The notes beneath the pieces were generated by a model. It worked only from the letters and a program-made list of their open reading frames with translations, did not search any database and had not been told where the DNA came from. Shown here piece by piece: positions 1 through 6,762 of a stretch of 17,927 nt of DNA. Source of the DNA: Acidisphaera sp035272265 (GTDB lineage Bacteria; Pseudomonadota; Alphaproteobacteria; Acetobacterales; Acetobacteraceae); the NCBI GenBank assembly GCA_035272265.1, contig DATEQV010000548.1, positions 1 to 17,927 of the forward strand. Reading direction: 5' to 3'. Position 1 is the first letter of the stretch. Each line of letters begins with the position of its first letter. Made by a program: the position numbers and the translations under genes.

Positions 1-1
1 C

Positions 2-484
2 GCGGCCGCGCCGACCTTTGGCGCCGACCCGACTGTCGCGGCTGCGCCGGCCGGCATCGTCATTGCTCGCGACACAGGGCCGGAGCGCGTGGTGACGGCG
101 GATGAACTCGCGGCACTCGCGGCGGTGCAGGTGACGGTCGCCGTCGAGCCCGGGCATGGGCCGGCGCAGCGGTCCTACGAGGGGCCTTTGCTCTGGACGG
201 TGCTCGACCATGCCGGGGCGATCGACACGGCGAAGGTGCGCGATCAGGTGCGCCAGACCGTGCTGATCACAGGACGGGACGGCTACACGGCGATCCTCGC
301 GCTCGGCGAGATCGCGCCCGAGTTCGAGGGCAAGCAGGTGATCATCGCCGAGCGCATGGACGGCCAGCCGCTCAGTCCGGAGCATCTACGAATCGTCGTT
401 CCGGGCGACAAGCGTGGTGGCCGCGGTGTGCGTGATATCGTCCGCATCCTCGTCGCCGCCGCTCCGCGAGCCGAGGCGCGATAG
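2..484 (+). CDS. Periplasmic molybdopterin-dependent oxidoreductase-like protein (5' truncated)
   Basis: The frame is open to the left edge, so the true start and any signal peptide lie outside the window; 160 residues are visible. An internal GTG at 89 is not needed as a start, because the frame continues upstream with an Ala/Pro-rich stretch and a beta-strand-like run (AGIVIARDTG). The visible part resembles the small single-domain relatives of the sulfite-oxidase molybdopterin-binding fold: VTADELAAL near the start, GPLLWTVLDHAG in the middle, then VLITGRDGYTAILALGEI, EGKQVIIAERMDGQPL and a C-terminal RIVVPGDKRGGRGVRDIVRI. Proteins of this type are usually exported and about 150-190 residues long. 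No conserved cysteine ligand for molybdenum is visible, so catalysis is uncertain. The gene is convergent with lolD remnants, and a second, decayed copy of its 3' end seems to lie beside the intact lolD. Family assignment is fairly sure; function is not. Confidence 0.75.
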   Translation, partial: AAAPTFGADPTVAAAPAGIVIARDTGPERVVTADELAALAAVQVTVAVEPGHGPAQRSYEGPLLWTVLDHAGAIDTAKVRDQVRQTVLITGRDGYTAILALGEIAPEFEGKQVIIAERMDGQPLSPEHLRIVVPGDKRGGRGVRDIVRILVAAAPRAEAR

Positions 485-497
485 TCCGCGGTCGGCG

Positions 498-682
498 TTA
501 TCCCGCCGGCACGACGTGCCCATCCTGCAGCATCACGACACGATCCATCCGCGCGACAAGGTCGGGAGCGCGCGCGTGCCTCACGCTTCGGCTTGCCGGT
601 GATCAGCTGCGGCAGGACGACGTTCGCCAGCGCGGTGAACTCGCCGAGCAGATGATGGAACTGTCGACGAAGCCGATCATAC
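498..682 (-). pseudogene. Decayed partial copy of lolD
   Basis: Bases 601-682 match intact lolD at 2238-2318 with about four differences, one of them a single-base deletion that shifts the frame after the codons for MIGFV. Bases 505-563 match the lolD 3' end at 1904-1966 with about nine differences in 63. Between the two blocks, about 238 bases of lolD are missing: the ABC signature, Walker B and H-loop, roughly residues 138-217. Translated piecewise, the fragment gives [19 protein letters not shown] and KPKREARAR, then in another frame PDLVARMDRVVMLQDG ending in TAA (498-500). The Walker A half is absent. It cannot encode a working ATPase. It lies just downstream of the molybdopterin gene, in the same convergent arrangement as intact lolD next to its remnant, so it is half of a duplicated junction. 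Confidence 0.88.
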
Positions 683-709
683 GGACGCCGCGCTCCACGC
701 GAGCGTGAG

Positions 710-1192
710 CTACGCCCCACCGCCCGGCTGACCCGCGGCACCCGGCTGCGCCGGCGATCCACGGCGGCTGTCGTCGGTTGCGCCAGGCCTGCGAGGGGCG
801 AAGTGGAACAACCGGGCGACCCATTCCGGTGACAGGCCCGGTGACGTGTGTGGTGGCGGGTCGCCAGCGTCGGGCGCCGAAGACGAGTCGCAGGCATGTT
901 CGAGCTTGCGCAGACAGACGGCGATGACCTCGCTGAACAGCGCGAGCCGCCGCAGGGCGAGGGCCAATTCGGGATCGCGCCGCCGCCCGGTCTGCGCGGT
1001 GACCGCGAGGACGCGCAACTGGCCGGTGAGAAAGTCGGCCTGATCCGCCTGCCCGCCGATCGGGATGTCGACCCGGCGATGACGGTTGCGCGGCGTTCGC
1101 ATCACGGGCGGAACAGTGCGGCGGCCGGCACGCGACCCGCCCGCATCCTGCGCCAGCATAAGCCGATAGACATTACCGTTTTGGTCGTCCAT
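710..1192 (-). CDS. Unrecognised 160-residue protein downstream of an XRE regulator
   Basis: I do not recognise this protein. ATG at 1192 is chosen because GGAGGG lies four bases upstream, the clearest ribosome binding site in the left part of the window. The N-terminal part starts MDDQNGNVYRLMLAQDAGG, followed by a basic stretch. The middle (TGQLRVLAVTAQ, then DPELALALRRLALFSEVIAV) looks helical and contains one cysteine before a CD. From about residue 105 the chain becomes Pro/Gly/Ala-rich and low in complexity, and it ends near the border of the lolD remnant. The C-terminal third may therefore be read-through of non-native sequence, or the gene may be frameshifted. It lies 84 bases downstream of the XRE gene on the same strand, with two operator-like dyads between them. 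A small accessory protein controlled by the neighbouring repressor is an inference. Confidence 0.5.
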   Translation of the reverse strand: MDDQNGNVYRLMLAQDAGGSRAGRRTVPPVMRTPRNRHRRVDIPIGGQADQADFLTGQLRVLAVTAQTGRRRDPELALALRRLALFSEVIAVCLRKLEHACDSSSAPDAGDPPPHTSPGLSPEWVARLFHFAPRRPGATDDSRRGSPAQPGAAGQPGGGA

Positions 1193-1196
1193 ATCG

Positions 1197-1202
1197 CCCT
1201 CC
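1197..1202 (-). promoter_or_regulatory. Strong Shine-Dalgarno site for the 1192 start
   Basis: On the minus strand GGAGGG is followed by CGAT and then ATG at 1192. This purine run fixes the start of the unrecognised gene and supports it being translated, although its protein has no family assignment. Confidence 0.65.
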
Positions 1203-1222
1203 AGTCCGGGGACGGGCGAAGT

Positions 1223-1274
1223 ATTCCACAGATCGTGGATTTCCTGCAAGGCAAAAATCCACGAACCGTGGAAT
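1223..1274 (-). promoter_or_regulatory. Two operator-like dyads with probable promoter
   Basis: Two 19-base sites, 1223-1241 and 1256-1274, each have the form TCCAC-N5-GTGGA with flanking A/T: ATTCCACAGATCGTGGATT and AATCCACGAACCGTGGAAT. Their centres (1232 and 1265) are 33 bases apart, close to three helical turns. The sites lie entirely between the XRE stop codon and the start of the downstream gene. On the minus strand a promoter-like TTGCAG, 18-base spacer, AATACT can be read so that the site nearer the gene lies between the -35 and -10 elements. Repression by the adjacent XRE protein binding both sites cooperatively is an inference; the symmetry and spacing are directly visible. Confidence 0.65.
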
Positions 1275-1276
1275 GC

Positions 1277-1690
1277 CTAACGATCGATCGGTTTCGGGTC
1301 GACCGGCGCATCGGCGAGATGCTGGGCCTGCTCGTGCAGCGTATGGCCGGACCGGTCCGGCACCGAAGCGGGCCGGCGGCCGCCATGCACCTGCATCGGG
1401 AACTCCGGCTTGGCGCCGCCCACCGTGGCGCCGGCCTCGGCGGCGGCGGCGGTCAGGTCTTGCGCGAGGCTGTAGGGAATGGCGGCCAGCGAGCCGACGA
1501 AGATCCAGTCCGGCCCGACGCCGAATAGGCTGTGCAGACGGACGATCGCCGCGATGTTCGGCATGCGCTCGCCGTTTTCCCAGCTGTTATAGGCCTTCAG
1601 CCCCACATTGAGGTGGCGGGCGAACGGCTCCTGGGTCTTGTAACCGAGGGCGAGCCGCGCGGCCTTCAGCCGCCTGCCTGCCTCGATCAT
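1277..1690 (-). CDS. XRE-family helix-turn-helix transcriptional regulator
   Basis: A small DNA-binding protein of 137 residues from ATG 1690. Residues about 5-66 form a typical XRE/Cro-like domain: RRLKAARLALGYKTQ, then FARHLNVGLKAYNSWENG with the conserved W-E-N-G after the recognition helix, then AAIVRLHSLFGVGPDWIFVG. The tail (about 67-137) is Ala-rich, then polar, with no enzyme or dimerisation domain I can name. In-frame GTG codons at 1711 and 1717 are alternative starts; GGGA seven bases before 1711 makes it plausible, so up to nine extra residues are possible. Regulators of this shape are common in phages, integrated elements and toxin-antitoxin-like modules. It reads toward the 1192-710 gene, and its stop lies three bases from one of two matching dyads, which suggests it controls that promoter. 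The module lies between the two copies of the molybdopterin/lolD junction. Confidence 0.82.
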   Translation of the reverse strand: MIEAGRRLKAARLALGYKTQEPFARHLNVGLKAYNSWENGERMPNIAAIVRLHSLFGVGPDWIFVGSLAAIPYSLAQDLTAAAAEAGATVGGAKPEFPMQVHGGRRPASVPDRSGHTLHEQAQHLADAPVDPKPIDR

Positions 1691-1836
1691 CAGCTCGCCG
1701 GCTTTCGCCACGCTCACGTCCCACGTTGGGTGGCGTCGTCTCGGCCGCCGGACACGCCACGGGCCCAGCGCAGTTTGTGCCACGTTTCGTAGACGCGTTC
1801 CAGAGCGTGGACGCTCGCTCGCCCGGTTCCGCGCCC

Positions 1837-1881
1837 GGCGTCGTCCGCATCGTCGTCGCCGGCCCCCGAACCGAGGCTCGC
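1837..1881 (+). pseudogene. Probable remnant of the molybdopterin-protein 3' end
   Basis: The plus strand here reads GVVRIVVAGPRTEAR, matching the C-terminus of the left-edge protein (DIVRILVAAAPRAEAR) at most positions. The nucleotide match continues through the spacer into the end of lolD (about 437-521 against 1837-1917). There is no stop at the equivalent place and no recognisable upstream part of the gene, so only the 3' tip seems to survive. Short length makes the assignment moderate; it depends mainly on the continuing match into lolD. Confidence 0.5.
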
Positions 1882-1898
1882 CAGGCCATCGTCGGCGG

Positions 1899-2615
1899 TC
1901 ACGCCGGCACGACGCGCCCCTCCTGCAGCGTCACGACGCGGTCCATGCGCGCGGCCAGATCGGGATTGTGGGTGGCGATCAGCGCGGCGACGCCGTGGTT
2001 GCGCACGGTGGCGAGCAGCTCGTCGAACACATGCCCGGCCGTATGCACGTCCAGATTGCCCGTGGGCTCGTCGGCCAGCAGCACGCGCGGCGCGTTGGCG
2101 AGCGCGCGGGCGATCGCCACGCGCTGCTGCTCGCCACCCGACAGGCGGCCCGGCAGATGGCGCAGGCGCGCGCCGAGGCCGAACGATTCCAGCAACGCGG
2201 CGGCGCGCGCGCGTGCCTCGCGCTTCGGCTTGCCGGCGATGAGCTGCGGCAGGACGACGTTCTCCAGCGCGGTGAACTCGCCGAGCAGATGATGGAACTG
2301 GTAGACGAAGCCGATCATGTCGCGCCGCACCGACGTGCGGTCGGTGTCCGACAGCGATCCGGCGTCGCGCCCGACGACGAACACCCGGCCTGCATCGGGA
2401 CGCTCCAGCAGCCCGGCCAGATGCAGCAGCGTGGATTTGCCGGCGCCCGACGGCGCCACCAGGGCGACGATCTCGCCCGCCGCCAGCGTCAGGTCCACGC
2501 CCGTGAGCACGGGAAGCTCGCCCTCGCCGCTGCGGTAGGTGCGGCAGACGCCGACCAGCGCCAGCGGCGTCTCGGCGCGTGCAACGGGCGGCCGGAGCGG
2601 CTCGGTATCATTCAT
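1899..2615 (-). CDS. lolD: Lipoprotein-releasing ABC transporter ATP-binding protein LolD
   Basis: The ATPase that powers extraction of outer-membrane lipoproteins from the inner membrane and their hand-off to the periplasmic carrier LolA. It is 238 residues, normal for LolD. Visible motifs: Walker A region APSGAGKST (54-62), with Ala in place of the first Gly of the consensus; Q-loop in [11 protein letters not shown] (about 104-114); signature [15 protein letters not shown] (158-172); Walker B with [12 protein letters not shown] (178-189); and H-loop His216 in IATHNPD. The sequence between Q-loop and signature is LolD-like. The ATG at 2615 overlaps the end of the permease gene by eight bases, so the two are co-translated. 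The downstream side has no clear terminator. A degraded second copy of part of this gene lies at 498-682. Confidence 0.95.
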   Translation of the reverse strand: MNDTEPLRPPVARAETPLALVGVCRTYRSGEGELPVLTGVDLTLAAGEIVALVAPSGAGKSTLLHLAGLLERPDAGRVFVVGRDAGSLSDTDRTSVRRDMIGFVYQFHHLLGEFTALENVVLPQLIAGKPKREARARAAALLESFGLGARLRHLPGRLSGGEQQRVAIARALANAPRVLLADEPTGNLDVHTAGHVFDELLATVRNHGVAALIATHNPDLAARMDRVVTLQEGRVVPA

Positions 2616-3858
2616 TGCGCAGCGCGACGACGGGGTCGGTGCGGGCTGCGCGCCAGCTGGGATACAGCGTAGCGAGCAGCGACAGCAGCAGCGCCATGAC
2701 GATGATCTGCACCACCTCGTGCCAGTCGAGCCGCGCGGGCAGGTGCGTCAGGTAATAGACCTCGGGGTTGAAGACGCTCGTGCCGGTGATCGCCTCCACC
2801 CAGCCCTGGATGGTCTGGATGTTCAGGCAGAACACCACGCCGAGGACGGTGCCGACGATGGTGCCGGTGAAGCCCACCGAGGCGCCGCACATCAGGAAGA
2901 TCCGCATCACCGATCCGCGCGGCGCGCCGAGGGTGCGCAAGACGGCGATGTCGCGCGTCTTGTCCTTGACCATCATGATCAGCGACGAGATCACATTGAA
3001 CGCGGCCACCAGGATGATCAGCGTCAGGATCAGGAACATCACGTTCTGCTCGACCTTCACGGCCGCAAAGAAGCTGTTGTTGTTCTGCTCCCAGTCGTAG
3101 ATCACCACGGGTGTCCCGGTCAGCGCCTTCTGGATGTCGGTCTTGATTTCGCCGACGCGGTCGGGGTCGCTCAGGCGCACCTCGATCTGTGTCGCCTGGC
3201 CGGGCTTCTGGAAGAAGATCTGCGCGGCCGACAGCGGCAGGAACACGTAGTTGCTGTCGTATTCGTTCATCCCGACCTGGAAGATCGCCGCGACCGTGTA
3301 GGCCCGCACGCGCGGCACGGTGCCGAACGCGGTGGCCGCCCCCTGCGGCGAGACCAGCGTGAGCTGGTTGCCGACGGCGATGCCGAACTTGCGCGCGAGC
3401 CCGATGCCGATGGCGATCGCGTCGTTGCCCTGAACCGCGTCGATCGAGCCCGCGACGATGTGGCTGCTGATCGCGTGCAGGTCGCGCAGCCCTTGCGGCT
3501 CGATGCCGCGCACGATGCCGCCGACCGAGGTGCCGCGCTCGTCGGTGAGCAGCGCCTGTCCGTCGACGACGGGGATGGCGGACTGCACGCCGTGGATGCG
3601 CGCGATGCGGGCGGCGAGGTCGTCGTATTCGGTCAGCGGCGCACCCTGGCCATAGACGCCGAGATGGCCGTTGAAGCCGAGGATGCGGTTGAGCAGATCG
3701 ACCTTGAAGCCGCCCATCACGCTCATGACGATGATGAGTGTGGCGACGCCGAGCGCGATGCCGACGAGCGAGAAGCCGGCGATGACGGAGACGAACCGCT
3801 CGCCGCGCCGCGCGCGCAGGTAGCGGCCGGCGACGGCGCGTTCGAAGGCGTTGAACAT
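2608..3858 (-). CDS. lolC: Lipoprotein-releasing ABC transporter permease, LolC/LolE type
   Basis: The inner-membrane permease partner of LolD, 416 residues, the usual length. Topology is typical: one membrane segment near the N-terminus (about 22-48, [20 protein letters not shown], then [10 protein letters not shown]), a large periplasmic domain (about 50-265), and three C-terminal segments (starting at [19 protein letters not shown], at [18 protein letters not shown], and near [18 protein letters not shown]). The cytoplasmic coupling region reads [20 protein letters not shown], and the protein ends in the usual [14 protein letters not shown]. Only one permease gene is present here; alphaproteobacteria commonly use one LolC/E-like permease, probably as a homodimer. 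An AGAAGGA tract precedes the ATG. The gene is separated from proS by a palindromic repeat. Confidence 0.94.
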   Translation of the reverse strand: MFNAFERAVAGRYLRARRGERFVSVIAGFSLVGIALGVATLIIVMSVMGGFKVDLLNRILGFNGHLGVYGQGAPLTEYDDLAARIARIHGVQSAIPVVDGQALLTDERGTSVGGIVRGIEPQGLRDLHAISSHIVAGSIDAVQGNDAIAIGIGLARKFGIAVGNQLTLVSPQGAATAFGTVPRVRAYTVAAIFQVGMNEYDSNYVFLPLSAAQIFFQKPGQATQIEVRLSDPDRVGEIKTDIQKALTGTPVVIYDWEQNNNSFFAAVKVEQNVMFLILTLIILVAAFNVISSLIMMVKDKTRDIAVLRTLGAPRGSVMRIFLMCGASVGFTGTIVGTVLGVVFCLNIQTIQGWVEAITGTSVFNPEVYYLTHLPARLDWHEVVQIIVMALLLSLLATLYPSWRAARTDPVVALRNE

Positions 3859-3875
3859 CAGTCCTTCTCGCCGTT

Positions 3876-3979
3876 ACACCGTCATCGCGAGGCGCGCAGC
3901 GCCGTGGCGATCCAGGGCCGCGTGACAAGCGCCTGCCGCGCGGCCCTGGATCGCCACGCTTCGCTGGCGATGACGGTGT
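3876..3979. repeat. Near-palindromic intergenic repeat (REP/MITE-like)
   Basis: A 104-base two-part inverted repeat fills most of the gap between proS and lolC. The outer arms are perfect over 13 bases (ACACCGTCATCGC at 3876-3888 against 3967-3979). The inner arms are perfect over 19 bases (GTGGCGATCCAGGGCCGCG at 3904-3922 against 3939-3957), around a 16-base loop. The unpaired stretches between arms differ (15 and 9 bases). Short palindromes containing GTCATCGCGAGG and GGCGATCCAG are a known kind of dispersed repeat in alphaproteobacterial genomes. It encodes nothing, has no T-run and is not a standard terminator, but could act as one, or as an mRNA-stabilising structure, between proS and lolC. 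Confidence 0.85.
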
Positions 3980-3994
3980 GAACGGGCCATCGAG

Positions 3995-5305
3995 CTACCC
4001 GATCCGCGCCAGCAGGTCGCCCGCGGCGATTTCCTCGCGCTCGCCGGTGGCGCGGCGCTTCAGCTCGACCTTGCCGGCGGCCGCGCCGCGCGGGCCCACC
4101 ACGATCTGCCACGGCAGGCCGAGCAGGTCGGCGTCGGCGAACTTCACCCCGGCGCGATCGTCGCGGTCGTCGTACAGCGCGTCGCCGCCGAGCTGCTTGT
4201 ACACCTGCTCGCACAGCGCGTCGCACGCAGTGTCGCCGACCTTCAGGTTTAGGATCGCCGCGCGATACGGCGCCACCGCGTCGGGCCAGATGATGCCGGC
4301 CGGATCGTGGCTGGCCTCGATCACCGCACCGACGAGGCGCGAGACGCCGACGCCGTAGCTGCCCATCTCGGGCGTCACCGGCTTGCCGTCGGCACCCGCG
4401 ACGGTCAGCCCCAGCGGCTTCGAATACTTGGTGCCGAAGTAGAAGATGTGGCCGACTTCGATGCCCCTGCCCTCGCGGCGCTTGTGCGCCGGCACGCGGG
4501 TCCAGGCCTGCTCGTCGTGCTTCTCGTCGGTCGCCGCGTAGTGCGTCGTCATCTGCTCGAAGAAACGCGCCAGATCGGCCGGCGAGCGGTTGTCGAACGC
4601 GGCCGCCGAGGTGTCGATCTCCTCGAACGCGGCGTCGTAGAACACCTGGCTCTCGCCGGTCGGGGCGAGGATGATGAACTCGTGCGACAGATCGCCGCCG
4701 ATCGGCCCGCTCTCGGCGGCCATCGGGATCGCCTTCAGCCCCATGCGGCGGAAGGTGCGCATGTAGGCCAGCATCATCTTGCGGTAGCTGACCACCGCGC
4801 CGTGGTAGTCAAGGTCGAAGCTGTAGGCGTCCTTCATCAGGAACTCGCGCCCGCGCATCACGCCGAAACGCGGCCGCACCTCGTCGCGGAACTTCCACTG
4901 GATGTGGTACAGGATCTGCGGCAGCGCGCGGTAGCTGTGCACGCCCTGGCGCATCAGCTCGGTGATCATCTCCTCGTTGGTCGGCCCGTACAGCATCTCG
5001 CGGTCGTGGCGGTCGCGGATGCGCAGCATCTCGGGGCCGTACGCGTCGTAGCGGCCGCTGGTCCGCCACAGGTCGGCCGACTGGATGGTCGGCATCAGCA
5101 GCTCCTGCGCGCCGGCGGCGTCCTGCTCCTCGCGCACGATCTGCTCGATGCGGCGCAGCACGCGATAGCCGAGCGGCAGCCAGGCGTAGATGCCGGCGGC
5201 CGTCTGCCGCACGAGGCCGGCGCGCAGCATCAGCCGATGCGAGGCGATCTGCGCCTCGGCGGGCGTCTCCTTGAGCGTGGGGACGAGACTGCGGGAGAGG
5301 CGCAT
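3995..5305 (-). CDS. proS: Proline-tRNA ligase, short form without editing domain
   Basis: Charges tRNA-Pro with proline in the cytoplasm. The protein is 436 residues against about 570 for the E. coli form, because the editing insertion between motifs 2 and 3 is missing; this short form is normal in alphaproteobacteria. Visible: [20 protein letters not shown] at the start, [20 protein letters not shown] (motif 1 region, about 40-59), GPTNEEMI (107-114), motif 2 [17 protein letters not shown] (139-155), [11 protein letters not shown] (about 285-295), motif 3 [16 protein letters not shown] (315-330), and the anticodon-binding domain from about 345 ([21 protein letters not shown]). Proofreading of Ala-tRNA-Pro would need a separate protein, not seen here. 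The start at 5305 gives the usual N-terminus. The gene lies 61 bases after the acyltransferase. Confidence 0.96.
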   Translation of the reverse strand: MRLSRSLVPTLKETPAEAQIASHRLMLRAGLVRQTAAGIYAWLPLGYRVLRRIEQIVREEQDAAGAQELLMPTIQSADLWRTSGRYDAYGPEMLRIRDRHDREMLYGPTNEEMITELMRQGVHSYRALPQILYHIQWKFRDEVRPRFGVMRGREFLMKDAYSFDLDYHGAVVSYRKMMLAYMRTFRRMGLKAIPMAAESGPIGGDLSHEFIILAPTGESQVFYDAAFEEIDTSAAAFDNRSPADLARFFEQMTTHYAATDEKHDEQAWTRVPAHKRREGRGIEVGHIFYFGTKYSKPLGLTVAGADGKPVTPEMGSYGVGVSRLVGAVIEASHDPAGIIWPDAVAPYRAAILNLKVGDTACDALCEQVYKQLGGDALYDDRDDRAGVKFADADLLGLPWQIVVGPRGAAAGKVELKRRATGEREEIAAGDLLARIG

Positions 5306-5366
5306 GCGGAAAGTCCGGGCTGTCGATCGGCGGCGGACCCTACAGGCGCGGCCCCGGCTAGGCCAG

Positions 5367-6434
5367 TCAGGCCGGAGCGGTCAGGCGCGCGCGGGGACGC
5401 AGCAAGCGCAGCGCCGGGCGCTCGACGCCGAAGGACAGCGCCAACGCGAGCACGAGTGTGACCGCGGTCATCGCCGCGATGTAGAGCAGCGGCTGGTCCG
5501 GCGGACGCCGGCCGGCGGCGCGCAGCGCGGCGGCGAGCAGCATCTCGGACACCGCGAAGCTCATATAGAAGGCGTACGATAGGCCGCCGAGGACGCGCAG
5601 GCCCGGGATGCGATCCAGCACCCGCCCGCCGGCGAGACCGGCGCCGGCCAGCGCCAGAATCAGCAGCGCCAGTGCGGCGACCACGCCGGTGTCCGGCAGC
5701 CAGACGACGGCGACCGGCACCGCGACCGCGGCACAGGCGAGCATACCCGCGCGCTGCGGCAAGGCCGAACCCCGCACCGCACGGCAAAGCGCGATGCCCG
5801 CGACGAATTCCGGCAGGAACCGCCACAGCGGACCTTGCAGCGAGAGGTTCAGCCCGGTCGGACTGGACCGCTCAAGCCAGGCCAGCGCAGCGACGCCGAG
5901 TGCCACCACAAGCCCGGCCGTCGACGCAGGCAGCCGCAGCATCACGGCAAGCAGCAGCGGAAACGCGAGATAGCCCGCCCACTCGCTGCTGATCGACCAC
6001 GACGGATAATTCCACGCCCAGCTGTCCGCCCAGCCCCAGCCGTGCAGCAGCAGCAGATGCTGCCAGAGCGCGGCGGCATCGAAGCGCGCCGGGTCGCGCG
6101 GAGCCAAGCCGGCCAACGCGGCGGCGCCGAGCAGCAGCGCGAGCAGCAGGATGGTCGCGAGGTGGATCGGATAGATGCGCAGCAGACGGCGCGCCCAAAA
6201 CCCAGGGATTGCCGCGACGGCCCGTGGCGGATCGCCGTAGGCCAGCACGAACCCGGACAGCACGAAGAACCCATCGACGCCGAGATAGCCCCGATGGAAC
6301 GCGACCGCCGCCCAGCCGCCGGCTGGCACGCCCATTTGCAAGTATAGGTGGTAAGAGAACACCCATCCTGCAAGCAGTGCGCGAAGGCATGTCAAGTCCG
6401 GTAGTCGCGTGTGTAAAATTCGCCGTTGCAGCAA
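5367..6434 (-). CDS. Acyltransferase-3 family integral membrane protein (OafA/YrhL type)
   Basis: A polytopic membrane O-acyltransferase that would move an acyl group, often acetyl, onto a sugar or other cell-envelope polymer; the substrate cannot be read from sequence. Family marks: [20 protein letters not shown] (Arg18 and the presumed catalytic His29), [19 protein letters not shown] (49-67), then about eight further hydrophobic segments, and a Pro/Arg-rich end. The start is uncertain. The frame is open up to 6668 with no in-frame ATG in the right place and no Shine-Dalgarno site. TTG at 6434 gives 355 residues and the expected lead before LPDL; GTG at 6461 or TTG at 6458 are alternatives. 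A start beyond the terminator at 6538-6575 is unlikely. The gene interrupts the otherwise common DUF1467-proS neighbourhood, and its upstream sequence is unusually AT-rich, which suggests a later insertion. Confidence 0.85.
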   Translation of the reverse strand: MLQRRILHTRLPDLTCLRALLAGWVFSYHLYLQMGVPAGGWAAVAFHRGYLGVDGFFVLSGFVLAYGDPPRAVAAIPGFWARRLLRIYPIHLATILLLALLLGAAALAGLAPRDPARFDAAALWQHLLLLHGWGWADSWAWNYPSWSISSEWAGYLAFPLLLAVMLRLPASTAGLVVALGVAALAWLERSSPTGLNLSLQGPLWRFLPEFVAGIALCRAVRGSALPQRAGMLACAAVAVPVAVVWLPDTGVVAALALLILALAGAGLAGGRVLDRIPGLRVLGGLSYAFYMSFAVSEMLLAAALRAAGRRPPDQPLLYIAAMTAVTLVLALALSFGVERPALRLLRPRARLTAPA

Positions 6435-6537
6435 TGATGGAATAATTGTGCGCCGCAACACGAGATGTGGAAATATCAGTGCGGAAACTGGGCTCAAATG
6501 TAAGAAAACTGCGTGACAGCGTGTAACCTTTCCGATT

Positions 6538-6575
6538 AAAAAAGGAGGACCCGCGCGGCACTGGCAGCGCGGGTC
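6538..6575 (-). terminator. Rho-independent terminator
   Basis: On the minus strand GACCCGCGC and GCGCGGGTC form a perfect nine-base-pair GC-rich stem around a ten-base loop, followed by CTCC and six Ts. It would end transcripts coming from the nuo-coaX-rnj-DUF1467 direction, or a small RNA starting downstream of 6763. It separates that unit from the acyltransferase. Confidence 0.8.
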
Positions 6576-6690
6576 AAGTTTAGGGAGGAAACGCCAGTCA
6601 CACGGCAGGCAGAGGGCAAACCCTCTACCTGCTCGTGATGATGGGCCTGTCCGCCGGTCTCCGTCCAACGAAAAACCGACCGTCAGAGCG
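6538..6690 (-). ncRNA. Candidate structured small RNA or 3' UTR
   Basis: This lies within the only gene-free stretch longer than 300 bases in the window (6435-6762). On the minus strand it contains a hairpin at 6637-6601: 12 paired bases (GCAGGTAGAGGG with CCCTCTGCCTGC, one G-U pair), loop TTTG, extended by four more pairs past a single bulged A. Next comes a CU-rich stretch GTTTCCTCCCTAAACTTG that looks unpaired and is complementary to Shine-Dalgarno sequences, then a terminator hairpin with six Ts. This layout fits trans-acting small RNAs with anti-SD loops, but I cannot assign it to a named family; 6S RNA was considered without a convincing match. The 5' end is a guess and no convincing promoter is visible, so it could equally be the 3' UTR of the operon ending in the DUF1467 gene. 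Confidence 0.4.
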
Positions 6691-6762
6691 GATTTTTTCG
6701 CTATTGGCGCATTATTTGCACGCGGTTGAGGCAGTCCGCCGATCCCGTGAGCGTTCGTTTGC

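Noticed and set aside
848..1528. 226-codon plus-strand frame opposite the XRE gene and the unrecognised gene
   Set aside because: No ribosome binding site and no family likeness. It crosses both minus-strand genes and the operators, which have better support.
1799..1811. TCCA-N5-TGGA upstream of the XRE gene as a third operator
   Set aside because: Half-site spacing and flanks differ from the two clear dyads; a short match of this kind is expected by chance.
2539..3981. 480-codon plus-strand frame opposite lolC
   Set aside because: Composition is the mirror of the lolC codon pattern; no domain and no ribosome binding site.
4307..5461. 384-codon plus-strand frame opposite proS
   Set aside because: Antisense shadow of proS, biased in composition, no recognisable fold.
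6435..6668. N-terminal extension of the acyltransferase up to 6668
   Set aside because: The frame is open, but it would cross the terminator and the acyltransferase family has no such extension; the residues are Cys/Arg/Pro-rich without hydrophobic pattern.
6664..6700. Second, bidirectional terminator around AAAAACCG and CGGATTTTTTCG
   Set aside because: The arms pair only weakly around a large loop with a mismatch; not convincing beside the strong terminator at 6538-6575.
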